A DNA stretch of 41,258 bases from Pelargonium cotyledonis (taxonomy: Eukaryota; Streptophyta; Magnoliopsida; Geraniales; Geraniaceae): the NCBI GenBank assembly GCA_036897625.1, contig JAYMTA010000105.1, positions 1 to 41,258 on the forward strand, written 5' to 3'. Positions 1-10,512 of the stretch are shown one piece after another. The translations under genes and the position numbers were made by a program. The notes below the pieces were generated by a model that made no database searches, was not told the origin of the DNA, and was given only the letters and a program-made list of their open reading frames with translations. How positions within the stretch are numbered: position 1 is the stretch's first letter; the number at the start of each line of letters is the position of its first letter.

Positions 1-240
1 AGATGAAGATGATGATGGCGTGGCGTGGTGATGTGGCAAAATAATGTGACGTGGCATGGTTACGTGACAAAAAAATGCGACGTGGCATAGTGATGTGGCA
101 AAATCGGTGACGTGGCCTTTGGTTACCGGCAACAATAGGTAATTTGGGTGTAAAAAAAATTTACAGTACAGGGTTCAAAATGACTAATTTCAAAGGGAAG
201 GGGGTAACTTAGAAAAAAAAAAAGGCAGTCCAGGGGATCT
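1..240. repeat. GACGTGGC-rich repeat, probable transposon end
   Basis: Five copies of GA(C/T)GTGGC lie at about 30, 48, 79, 92 and 109, spaced 13-31 bases apart and separated by A-rich spacers. A T/A-rich tract with a long A run follows. Arrays of this kind (reverse complement GCCACGTC) are common near the ends of plant DNA transposons and degraded elements. The stretch lies inside or beyond the intron that follows the last visible exon of the HEAT6-like gene. No terminal repeat partner is visible because the window ends here. Confidence 0.45.
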
Positions 241-595
241 AGGAATATAAAACCCAAAAAGAAATGCTATTTTTATCCCGCGCGCTCAAAGGAAAGGTCT
301 TAGAAAATCAATGAAACTCATTCATGTTGGAAAGGGGTCAAAGTATCTAAAGAGCAACGTTGATGCCTCATTTCCCGTGTGTAAATATTTATATTTGACC
401 ACAGGCATATAAATCCCTCCCTTCCCCCCATTTAAGATTCAGAAAAATCTCAATGATAAATGCCAATAAAGATTGGCACAGAGAGCAATATGGATGGCAA
501 GAGTTTCAAAGAAACAGCTTGATACCATTTCTTTTCTGGTTGTCATAATTGTATTCATATCACATTCGTGAGAGCGTAATCTAGAGAAAGCACAC
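241..595. other. Intronic sequence, no exon seen
   Basis: On the minus strand this follows the donor at 595/594 of the HEAT6-like gene. I looked for the next conserved exon of the family (about half the protein is still missing) and found none, so the intron appears to run past the left edge. No RNA gene or open frame of note. Confidence 0.5.
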
Positions 596-3500
596 CTGTT
601 GATATTTCTTTAGAAAGCATTTCTTTGACCTGAGGTGAGGGAGGCGATATGGAAAGAGCTGCTGTCATGCAACTAATGGCAGCAGCCTGCCAAAACATAA
701 ATGTAGACATCTCAATCAATATCACAGCAAGGAGGAAGTCATAAATATTTCAAGTGTATAAGAACAAAACTAACCAGCAGACCGGCCTGATCATTTTTGT
801 CCGTGAACCCTTCTTCAATCCCACCCCGTAAAGATGTGATAACTGTTGGCAATAACTCTCCAGGCATTCTTGAATATCTATATTAAGACAATCAACAATA
901 ACATAAGATAATTCACAGATGGGGATAAACAAGTAAACCGGGCCAAGATGATGATAGTGTGTGCATGTGAAGTAGGAGCATCTCAAATTCCTGTTTGCAT
1001 ACAGTTAAGACCATATCATGCCATAATATAAAAGCAAAACCTCTCCCGTAGGAACTAGAAAGAATCTTTAATGCTTAAAACACTTATTCAATCTCACTTT
1101 CATAACATAAATGGAACAATAACAGGAACAACAACAGCAATAACAATATTTTTAATATACTTTTATACAAAATTAAATATAATTGATGTGACTCTTTACC
1201 CTGGGTCAAAACAGAACAATAGGGTGTATGTTTTCTTGCCCACATGTTAAGATAGTTGTTTGCAAATTTGATTAAGTCTAGATTGTGTAGTTTCAAGTCT
1301 TGGGTCCTACAGGACGGAGCAGTGAACTTAGATCCTTGATTCAGGCTCCTAGAGCCTGCACAAGGGTATCACACCATTAGTGATGACTGGTGACTTATGT
1401 AACACACCCTACAGTTGTTACCTCTGTAGAATTTCAATCATGGGCTCATAATATATCATCATTAAATATACCACTGTATTGGACAGTTGAATGAAACCGG
1501 TGAGGCCATGAGGGTACAGATTCCTACGTTAATATCTGGGTGTCGATATAGTTGGATTTTAATTAAAGATGCACCTATATCCCTGAGGTTTTACAAGATG
1601 TAGCCCAGTCTATCAAAGTAGCTGCAACAGCCTACATAGAATTCATTCATAAACTGAATCCTCAGCACTAGTAAATCTCACACATTTGAGGTAGTCAAAC
1701 AGCTACACAATCTAATTAGCATGACAACGCTGACAGCGATGGGAATGACTAGAAGAAAGAAAAAGCAAACAGCGTATCAGATGGGGGAGAGAGAGAGAGA
1801 GAGAGTAAAACAAGGTGCCAATATGTTGATGTGTTTAGAGGACATGAACTACTATAAGAAGAATTCTCACGGAGTGGATGGTATCAAAAGCATGAGAATC
1901 TTGAACAATGAAGGCAGCAATTTACTATGAGTTTCACGCTGGATTAAGTATAGAACACCTGCATTAGATATGGAAAGAGAAAATGTAACAAATACCCATG
2001 CATATTAAAGTAAAACAAGGAACAGAGAAACATCATAATAAATCACCAAAAGGGAGCCATACTTAGCACCAAACCATATGAATTGTGCTGCATTTTGTCG
2101 TACAAATACCTGTATGAAGTTGCATCAATATTTGTCCCAGGGAACTTGAAAGTGCAGTAAAAGATCCACGTTTTGTAGATTCCTTGTACTCTGCTACTTG
2201 CAGAAAAACAGATGAAGGCCCATCTAACATAACTGCCAGAGTTGAAGCAGAAGCAATCCGTGCCTGGAAGCCACAAAGTAGCATATATAAGCAAGTCAGC
2301 ATTAGATCATTTAATTAAACTTTACAAAGCTGGAAGAGAACCAAAATATTACCAATCAAATGAAAGAGAAAACAAAATATACTATAGGGCCAAGATTTCA
2401 ACTGAATGGACCAACAAATCTGTGATTATCATGCAAAATGGAGAGCCTTCTACCTTTAAGTAAGGATCAAATAGTAAGCATGTCATTAGGGTTGCTTCAA
2501 ACTTCCTGCTAATAAGCAAGTACAATGAATAACCTGAAGATAAATGGGATAAAAATACCAACAAAAAAAAATACAGAATGGAGCTATGAATGAACAAATT
2601 ATTTAAAGATAACAGTAGTAATTAGATTGTTTCACCTAGGTTGTAGTACATCATTAGTGGGCAAAAGCAGAGTCCATTGACTAGTGAAAGATTTAGGATC
2701 AGCTTGACAAAGATCCTGCACAACAAGATAAGATGCTAATAATACATGTTCTTGATATCAATAAATCCTCTCTCTAATAATAAATAACAAACATGAAAGA
2801 ATTGAATTCAGAAGAAAATATCAACATCTAGTTTGATACAAATGTGAACTTCATTGTTATAAGGAATTAGAACAAAACTAACAAACACAGTCAACTTTAG
2901 CAAAAAGATCACGTAAAAAGCATGTTAAGTAAATAGAGTATATGTGTTTGGAACCTATAAAAATGACTAAATCATACAAACAAATACACAACAAAAACAA
3001 CTTAATTTTTATGCCAATTAGACAAAATGATACATCTGTCTGAAAATTTTCTCCACTATAACAATCCAAAAGATGTAGCAAAACAAGATTATAGAGGAAA
3101 ATACAAAACGTTGAAATTCATGTTTAGGGTTCTTCCAGGCACAGATCTCACCCATAAACAACATTTACAACCTCACAACCTTGAATCATCTGAAATAGTA
3201 AATTTTAGAATTTAGGTTATTATTTTGTGAAGACAGGAAAGTGAAGTTCTCTTGCCTAGATTCAGGCACTATCCCACAGTCCCACTACTATGCTATACTT
3301 ATTCAGATAATTCCCATAATGAAAGTAATATATAATTACTCAACCATTAATCCACGTTATATGTATTGTCCAAAACAGGTAAATCAAGAAACTAAGTAAA
3401 AGATTTGCAGGTTTGCCCCCCACCCACCCACTAATTGAGTAGACAACAAATAAATAACAATGATTATTAGAACATACCTGTATGCAAACAATGGCAGCTA

Positions 3501-5553
3501 CTCTAACCTTGGAGTTCTGGACACTGCCAGCATCTTTTAATGATCCATCACTGTCACTGTAGTCTGAATCTGATAATGTAAAATCAGCCACAGAAGACTC
3601 ATGAGCTGAAATATTTTGAGAATCCCGAGCTTCAGTAAGCTTGAGATTTAAACTCTCCTTTTTGCGTAAATGAGGAGGCCTATATGGAACACGATCTCCT
3701 TTAGTAGTTTCTCCAAAACTCGACTGAATACTTGTGGAAGTAACTTTCTTCTCTTTGAGACTAACAAGGCTTGTCTGTTGACCTTTATTAGTGAGACCAT
3801 AAATAAAGAACATGCGCAATGCTGCAACAAAACCAGGCACCTGTAAAATTATCAAGAAAACAACAAATGTAAGAGAGTGTAGAGAAAATGGATGCACACC
3901 ATAATTCAATCCAAATTTCAATCATGAGGGCATTTACTTACGTTATTGGAAAGAGAAAACTTTGTGTCTACAAGAACCAAATGCAGGCACTGCAGAAGGG
4001 ATGCATAAAACCTGCAGAATAGAAGAGACAAAAAATTCTAAAGATAAATATTTGTACCAAACAATCAATCAAACTAGTTGATTCAATTATTTGCTAGCAT
4101 TTTTATCTATTACTTTATTTTGTGCCACTGAGATGAGGGAAGGATATGGAAGAAAACCTGGACATGAGAATGTCTTCTACAAGCAGGCTCTTAGATGCCA
4201 AGACATCCATCACTTTCCTAAAAACCTAATTGACAGCAAACAAAATTAAGGAACTTGTTAACATTTATAAAATTATATGGGCAATGAAGTATGCCAACCT
4301 CAATTGATGATTGCCAGATATCAACAGGAAGAGAAGACCCAACTCTGGATAATACTTCACCAAGCATATTGAAAGTGACCATCTGAACTTCCCATAAACT
4401 ACAATATCTAGTTGTCCTTTTTCCACTTTCAGCAGGATGCCTTTGGTTGAGACTTGACAGAGTTGAACGACCTAACTCAGCATGAGTGTATGTGACAACA
4501 AGGAGGAGAAACTTCACGAACTGTACATTTTCAGCTAGGAAACATTTTTGCTCACATCTATCAATAAGATATCTGGAATAAACAAAAAAAATATGATATG
4601 AGTTCCAGAATGTATTCTACGTGGAATTAATTACAAACAGGAATGGAGATAAAGGAAAGTGTAGGCTACTCCATACTCATGATGGAAAATCCTTGGCTAA
4701 AAATCAGTCCATTTATAGAGTTAAACAAGCACTACGCCAAGACAACAGTTGCTCTCGCATGCTAAAAAACAAACATGGACCAAAAAGCAGTACAATTGAA
4801 CTAACCTTATAGTTTCTAAAGATTCTATCAAAGGCTTAATTCTGGTAGCATTTCCTGAGAGAACACCATCACAACCAGCTTTGCTAAAAAGACATTCAAC
4901 AATCTTCCTGAAAGAGTCAAGAATGAGAGCCCAAGAGGGGGCATTCATTTCTAAGGTGGCCCGTCGACTGATACTTTGCATCTGAAGTAGATTACATCAA
5001 TAATCATATAAATGTGATAGCAACTAAGTATGTACAACTACAACATTGAAAAAGAAAAATGAAGAAGCGAAACATACCAAGTGGCATGTTTTTGTGATGG
5101 TGGGGAAGCTGTCTTCTCCACACTTAGAAGTAGTTGCAACCAATTCCAAGAGAAACAACAAATCGGATGTAACCTAAACGCACGCAATAACTCAAAATTA
5201 GAACCTAAAATAGAATAATTTTCAGCAAAATAAGTGCAGCCCTACCGAAATGGTAAATGATCTGTTCATCTTTAGTATGCATCAATCACTTCAATTTTAA
5301 ATTCAATTCGGTTCGGGAATCCGAGGCATACAAATGAGCAAATCAGTGGTGGAAACACAAGTACCTCGTGAGGAGGGAGGTCAGAGGCGGCGGAGATTAG
5401 GGAGGGAAGAGCGTAGAAGATGAGATTGTTGAGGAGTTCGGAAATTGAGGTCCGAGGAGGAAGTGTTAGGGTTTCGTCGCGTAGGGTCAAAAATGCGGTT
5501 CTCCATGCCCTAGCTGAAGAAGAAGACGACGAAGATGACGGTGCTGTAGCCAT
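596..5553 (-). CDS. HEAT repeat-containing protein 6 homolog (DUF4042), 5' part, cut by window edge
   Basis: Thirteen coding exons join in frame: 5553-5365, 5173-5078, 4981-4806, 4572-4299, 4225-4158, 4011-3942, 3840-3478, 2715-2636, 2505-2454, 2263-2110, 1958-1871, 877-775 and 686-596. They give 601 residues. The family is usually around 1,100-1,200 residues, so roughly the C-terminal half lies off the left edge. The protein starts MATAPSSSS with a serine run and is otherwise helical. Exon 7 carries a basic PYRPPHLRKKE segment followed by an acidic serine stretch (SDSDYSDSDGS). The next exons (QADPKSFTSQW, LLFDPYLK, LDGPSSVF, PGELLPTVITSL) are the conserved core of the DUF4042/HEAT6 family, which I recognise from plant and animal members. 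It is probably an alpha-helical scaffold; its molecular role is not established. All introns are GT-AG and phases match at every junction. The start was chosen because the upstream in-frame stretch has no ATG. Confidence 0.9.
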
Positions 5554-5573
5554 AGAGTTGAGGTCTTGTTCAT
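5487..5573 (-). promoter_or_regulatory. Possible overlapping upstream ORF in HEAT6-like leader
   Basis: An ATG at 5573, 20 bases before the main ATG, is out of frame. It opens 28 codons ending in TGA at 5487-5489, inside exon 1. If the transcript starts upstream of 5573, ribosomes using it would pass the main start. Both ATGs have a T at -3, a weak context; the main one has G at +4. The transcript start is not known. Confidence 0.35.
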
Positions 5574-8189
5574 GAAGCAATGAAGCAGCTTCAACCAGAG
5601 CAATGATTCATGGAAGACTGCTTGTTCTCTTCCCGCCGTCGCAGGACACTAGTTAAATTTAGAAGAGTTTGGGGAGTTGATCGGAAGCCACCTGTTGTTG
5701 GCGCACATCAAGCACATGCTGTCTGTGCAGGCGGAGAGAAGCTCAAAACTCAAAACTACAAGTGTGCTCAGTACTCACCAACCTGGACTAAGCCCAGGCC
5801 AAAATTGATGAGCCCAATATCAAACTCAAGCCCAATGTTAGGTCTAGACTAGGCCCAACCTGAAAGGTACTCGCGGAGAACGCGCAAAAAGGAGCATTCG
5901 GATTTCGGAGAGCACACACTGCGAACATGCTCCAGGACCTCCTCTGTTTTTTTAATATCCAAAAAATCTGAAATTTTTGAAAAAACAAACATCTTAAGTT
6001 AATCGTTTCAATTATAGTTGGTTAGAACCTCGTCTGTTGAAGCTACCTCCAAAAAGCCTTTTCTGCACACTTCTCGCATGATTAGCATTCGTCAAGGTTT
6101 TGAAAGTACTTTCAAAAATATTTTCTTGTGACTTTTAAAAGTGTTTTTGAGAATGCTTCCGTTGGCTTTTCATGAGTACTCTTGATTCCTAAGAGAGGTT
6201 CTACGTAACTTTCAAAATTACTCTCGAGAGTGTTGAACACATCCATATGGTGGAAACCAAAAGTCTCTTGCAGGTCTCACGACACCACCGGTTAATCAAG
6301 CGTCACTACCTCTCAATCATTGCTCCATAAAGGGTTATCTCTAGGTCTCTTCGTATTTTTCTTATTTTACTAAACATTTTGTGTGGAGATTCTAACTCTC
6401 ATGCATAATTCGGTCTCTAAACAAACATTTTATGATCTCGTCTTAATGACATGGTCTATTTATGCATGCTACAAGATATGGACATCAAACCTCACAGAGC
6501 CTCGAGTTAGTAAAATATTTTGTTATCTTAACACACATAAAAAAGACGTCAATATGACACAATTATGCTCATTTTGACAAAGGCAAAAGAGGCGAATGGA
6601 AGACAATGTAGCAGCTCTACCTCCTCCACCTAAAACCTTAAACTCGAGTATAGCTTACCCTACATAAATTTAAGGCGGTTAAATACCAAGTGCCCGCCGC
6701 CACAACAAAAGTCGGCCTCATTTCGAACCAATAAGCCACCACCAAGGCACCAACTTAATCAAAAAGTCAGTAAAATTGTAAGTAGTATCCTTAACATCGA
6801 ATTTGACTTAAATACAAAAATAGAAAACAGTGAAATTTTGATGTGTATAAAATAGATTTCAATTCCACAATAATCTTGAAATGAACAAGAGGGCAATCTA
6901 CAGAAAGCGGCATCTAACAAACACATTAGTTAGAGGGGTATGGCCATAGCCCCAACAGGCCCTACAATGATCAGACTCAGCTTTGTCCACAACTGCCACT
7001 GTGACTGTGTTGTTGCCACTTTTTCAGGTAATTCCAAATCCCATTCTCTTCATTTTTGGCATCGGCGTGTCCATCACGAAGCTTCTAGTAACGGCCATAT
7101 CCCTCTCAACCATTCCAGAACACGTCATTCGAGTCGACTAGGTGGGCCTCATAAAAGCCCAACGTCGACGTCACAGTAAATGGCGTGGTGGGCCTGCCAC
7201 TTCTCATTGTTTAGGATACATTTATGCTTGTCGTGTCCATAAGCTTTTACAGTTCCAATGCCCTTTTCAGCCTTATCCCACTAGGTACTACCTATTACCT
7301 AATGGATGTAGTTACAGCCGCGATACACATACATTTTCATTTTCAATGTTCTCGTATTTGATTATAGGAAACTGGAACACTCTTCAAATACAATAATTTG
7401 GTAAAAGGAAGTGTCGGGGTACCTGTGTTATGTCGTATCCTACATCTCGTACATGTGTCTATGCAACACAAATAATAGCTCTAGTTTTATTTTTTTCTTA
7501 TCCTCAGTAATCACTTCAGTCTAATCCACTTGGCATCCTGGTGGGGTTGAGTTCAATGATCACAAATTTCAATCCAATCCAATATACTGTGGAAAAGCTT
7601 ATCTACCTGGTTTCGTTCTATGAAGTGATGTGTTACAGTATATTTATATGTTGAAAGCGGGACAAAGAATTCTTGAAAGCAACAAATAAAAAAAAATTAC
7701 AGGTTGAGTGCTTCATGAAAAGAAAAATAGAAAGGGTATTGGTAGCTGGTACCGTTCAGGTTGAGATATTTTTTTCTTAACGTGGATACAAGTATTTATA
7801 TTTACAATCATATATGTCATGTGTCGTGAGTTATTGGTGATGTGTGGTCTGCAAACGTTATTAACCATGAATAGAACCACGTACAAAAACGATAAAACTC
7901 TTCCTACCAATTTTAATATAACTCAATAATTTGATAAGGTTTTCACTTAACGCTTTTAAGATGATATGTGATTAATACAGAGCTCGCAGTATTCCACACA
8001 GTCTCTTCCAAAAAATAAAGTGTCACCAAATAATTTCCAAAAATAAAAAAAGAGGACACAAATCTGAAACCTCCAACGCACGTATTCATTTTTGCAATAA
8101 ATAAACTGAGTCTAGCTCTCCTCCCCACAAGCAATTCCTCCTCCTCTATCTCACGCACTCACATACCAAATCACCAACAAGAAAACGAA
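5554..8189. other. Intergenic, 2.6 kb, no supported gene
   Basis: It holds the divergent upstream regions of the HEAT6-like gene (minus) and the ATL gene (plus). Open frames here (for example 5610-5852, 6940-7179, 7142-7396) are short, match no family I recognise and lack coding-like composition. Repeated phrases on the theme AGTGTTTTTGAGAATG around 6090-6260 may be the remains of a repeat. The 200 bases before 8190 are CT/CA-rich, as expected for a plant leader. Confidence 0.55.
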
Positions 8190-8841
8190 ATGCGAGCGCC
8201 GCCCGCCGGAGCAGCACTACACCGCCTCATCCATCTCGCCGGACCACCGAATTCTCCGCCGACATTGACCGACTGCGAGCAGTCCCCGCACCCCTGCCGA
8301 TGGAGATCCTACTCAAACTCCAATGACTTCGAAGCCAACGCCGCCATGGTCCTCGTCGTCCTCTTCTGCGCTCTCATCTGCTCTCTCGCTCTCAACGCCG
8401 CCATACGCTGCTTCCTCCGCGGCGGCGCCCGGGGCCGCGGCGGGGGCCCCCCCCCAGACCCCCCAACAGCAGCAACATCAACGCAGCGGTAGTAGTAATT
8501 ACAAGTCCGAAGCGGACGCAGCCACGGCGCCGATGGTGGTGGCGCCGACGGTGGCGTTCGTTCCGGGGATGAAGCTCGCCGGAGCAGCGGCGGAGTGCGC
8601 CATTTGCTTGTCGGAGTTCGTGGAAGGAGAGGACATTCAGGTTCTTGGGAGGTGTGATCATGGGTTCCACGTGCAGTGCATAGAGAAGTGGTTCTGTGCC
8701 CACACTTCTTGTCCCACTTGCCGATGCTGTTGTTTAGACGATCCCGAATTTGGCGGCGGCGAAGGCGGAGACGCCGCTGTGACGCCGCCGGAGGTTGCCG
8801 GAACTCCCGGAACTGAACAGCAGCAACAACAGCATCCGTAA
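8190..8841 (+). CDS. RING-H2 finger protein of the ATL family, split by a frameshift
   Basis: Two overlapping frames make one protein. The first (8190 to a TAG at 8490-8492) gives a proline-rich start and one hydrophobic helix, about residues 51-73 (core MVLVVLFCALICSLAL), then basic residues. The second (in frame to the TAA at 8839-8841) holds a full RING-H2 domain with spacing C-x2-C-x15-C-x-H-x2-H-x2-C-x10-C-x2-C, starting at CAIC near 8602, then a Gly/Gln-rich tail. ATL proteins are membrane-anchored E3 ubiquitin ligases with exactly this order: one N-terminal helix, then RING-H2, intronless. It looks closest to the ATL8/ATL80 type, but the usual GLD box before the RING is not clear. The frame must shift by one base between about 8418 and 8490, a stretch containing G5C9 at 8442-8455. 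One extra C in the assembly is the simplest cause; a real null allele is the alternative. Start taken at the first ATG before the helix. Confidence 0.82.
8442..8455 (+). repeat. G5C9 homopolymer junction at the ATL frameshift
   Basis: Five G then nine C, in an extremely GC-rich stretch of the ATL gene. Removing a single base here would join the membrane-helix frame to the RING frame, so it is the likeliest site of the indel. Confidence 0.7.
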
Positions 8842-9440
8842 TCACTTGTAAATTAATTACTGTTATATTTAATGAATTGGGTTGAATGGGGCATTGATTA
8901 ATTGAAGGTGAAGAGTGTGTAATGTAATGTAGTGTAGGTCTGCAACTTAAATTGAGAAAGCTGGAGGTTGATGATAAAGATAAGAAGGTAGACGTCATTT
9001 CAAAGCTAAGTAAATAAAAGTTGGTTCAATTCACAAACGATTCTCCTTGAATATCTTAACCTTCACCATTGATGTCCCAACCACTGCCACAATCGTAGTC
9101 TTATGTTAATGATTCTCATATTCTCTTTTTTATTTACGAGATTTTAAAAATTATCACGATGCTCTTAGTATTAAAGGAATCAAAAGTGAATACCGTGAAA
9201 TTTACGAATAAAAATATTATAGTTTGGTGCTCGTGTAGGGTTTGGTGAAAAGTGGGTTTTCTTAATTGTGGCGAGCTCTTGTTTTTGACAAAGTTTTTTC
9301 ATCGTCATTCTTAGGATTTTCTAGGGTCTCTATTGGTTCGACGTTAGTTTTGGTGGCAGATTTTGTTGGTGTACGGTTGTGCTAGTGAAGATGGAAGGTT
9401 GTTTGGAGAGTAGAATGAGGGCATTAAAGGTGGCAGGGGA
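8842..9440. other. 3' flank of ATL gene, no gene seen
   Basis: AT-rich sequence with probable polyadenylation region after 8841. The minus-strand open frames at 8309-8998 and 9330-9695 are antisense shadows of the GC-rich ATL gene and of the tandem repeat. Nothing else supported. Confidence 0.5.
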
Positions 9441-9449
9441 GGAGAATGT

Positions 9450-10114
9450 GTGTATTGATCTCGATGTGATCCAGGACACAGCGGCTATGACCGGTAGGGT
9501 GGATGGAGGTCGCGGAGGCTGGTGTCGCCCTCCCCGTGTCTGACTGAAGGTTATTACGAATGAGACAAACTTTGCGTCATCCGACAAGATAGGAGTGAGG
9601 TAGGTTGTCTGAGATGACGATGGAGGTCGTTGTGGTGGTGGCTGAATCTCTTGGTTGGGACGAGCTAGCGTAGATGCGCCCTGATCTCGATGCAATCCCT
9701 AATGCAACGACAATGATCGAGAGTGTGGAAAAAAAGGGCGTGGAGGCTGAAGTCGCCCTTCCCTCAGCTGAACGGAGTTTATTACGAACTAGACAAGCTT
9801 TGGGTCATCTGGCCAAGTATGGGTGTGGTTGGGTTGTTCATGATGACGATGGAGGTCGTTGTTGTGGTGGTCGGATCTCATGGCCGGGAAGAGTACAAGT
9901 GAGCTTTGATCTCGATATGATCTCGGATACAACGACAATGACCGGGAATGTGGATGGTGGGCGCGGAGACTGGAGTCGCCCTCCCCGTGGCCAACTGAAG
10001 GCTAACAAGGACGTGACAAGTTGTGCGTCATCTGACAAGGTAGAGGTGGGATGCATTGTTTGGGACAAGGATGGAGATTGCTATGATAGGGGTCGAATTT
10101 CTTGGTTTGGGTGA
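9450..10114 (+). repeat. Three-copy ~225-bp tandem repeat with partly open frame
   Basis: The phrase GATCTCGAT recurs at 9457, 9683 and 9908, intervals of 226 and 225 bases. The rest of each unit follows in the same order: ACAATGACCGG-like, GTGGATGGAGGTCG-like, GTCGCCCTCCCCGTG-like, GCGTCATC(T/C)GACAAG-like, GATGACGATGGAGGTCG-like and TCTCATGG/TCTCTTGG. Copy 1 has in-frame stops. Copies 2 and 3 are open together from 9674 to 10114, a 146-codon frame repeating DLD...TTM...DGGRG...SSDK...GRISW. Copies differ at perhaps a quarter of positions, so the array is old. It is far more GC-rich than its surroundings. I know no protein family with this unit. It may be a minisatellite, a decayed coding repeat or a transposon internal repeat. 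Confidence 0.7.
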
Positions 10115-10332
10115 ATTGAAGGATACATTAATGCTAATTCACACAATCCAAATTAAAGGAGAGACTAGCAAGTGCTTTTAGTTTGTTCATCCATGATACT
10201 TAACCTTCTTATTTTCTAGTTTTGCAATTGGAAAATTGTTCCACTACACAATTATTTTTAGTTTTTTCTGAAAAATAACTTCTTAGAAACCATTTATTTT
10301 CCCCTTATAATTATTTTGGTACGATTAAATAT

Positions 10333-10512
10333 ATGGTTTTCAAACATTTATTTCATTCTTCCGCATTCCATTCCAACCAAAGCGTAGCAGCCTCACAGAC
10401 GCCGCCTCCTGCAGCAGCGCCGATAGCTCCGCCGCCGCCGCCTCCACTCACCTTCAAAGCCCTAACCTTCTCCGACCTCTTCCTATCCAATCCGCCACCG
10501 AATTCGCCATGA
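10333..10512 (+). promoter_or_regulatory. 59-codon upstream ORF overlapping the SDR start (ATGA)
   Basis: ATG at 10333 opens 59 codons ending in TGA at 10510-10512. That stop overlaps the proposed SDR start codon at 10509-10511 by two bases (ATGA). The peptide has a Pro/Ala-rich middle and ends LTFSDLFLSNPPPNSP. It counts only if the transcript begins upstream of 10333. The AT-rich TAAATATATGG just before it could itself be a TATA box, which would put the transcript start downstream and exclude this ATG. Confidence 0.3.

Noticed and set aside
1300-1345. Possible extra HEAT6-like exon between acceptor TGTGCAG and donor CC|GTCCTG
   Set aside because: The exon at 1871-1958 already supplies the conserved sequence and the exact phase for the exon at 877; inserting this one breaks the family alignment.
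1789-1806. GA microsatellite inside a small plus-strand frame (1721-1930)
   Set aside because: A simple repeat next to the antisense of a HEAT6-like exon; the frame is not a gene.
8309-8998. 229-codon minus-strand Arg/Pro-rich frame
   Set aside because: Antisense of the GC-rich ATL gene; long by composition only.
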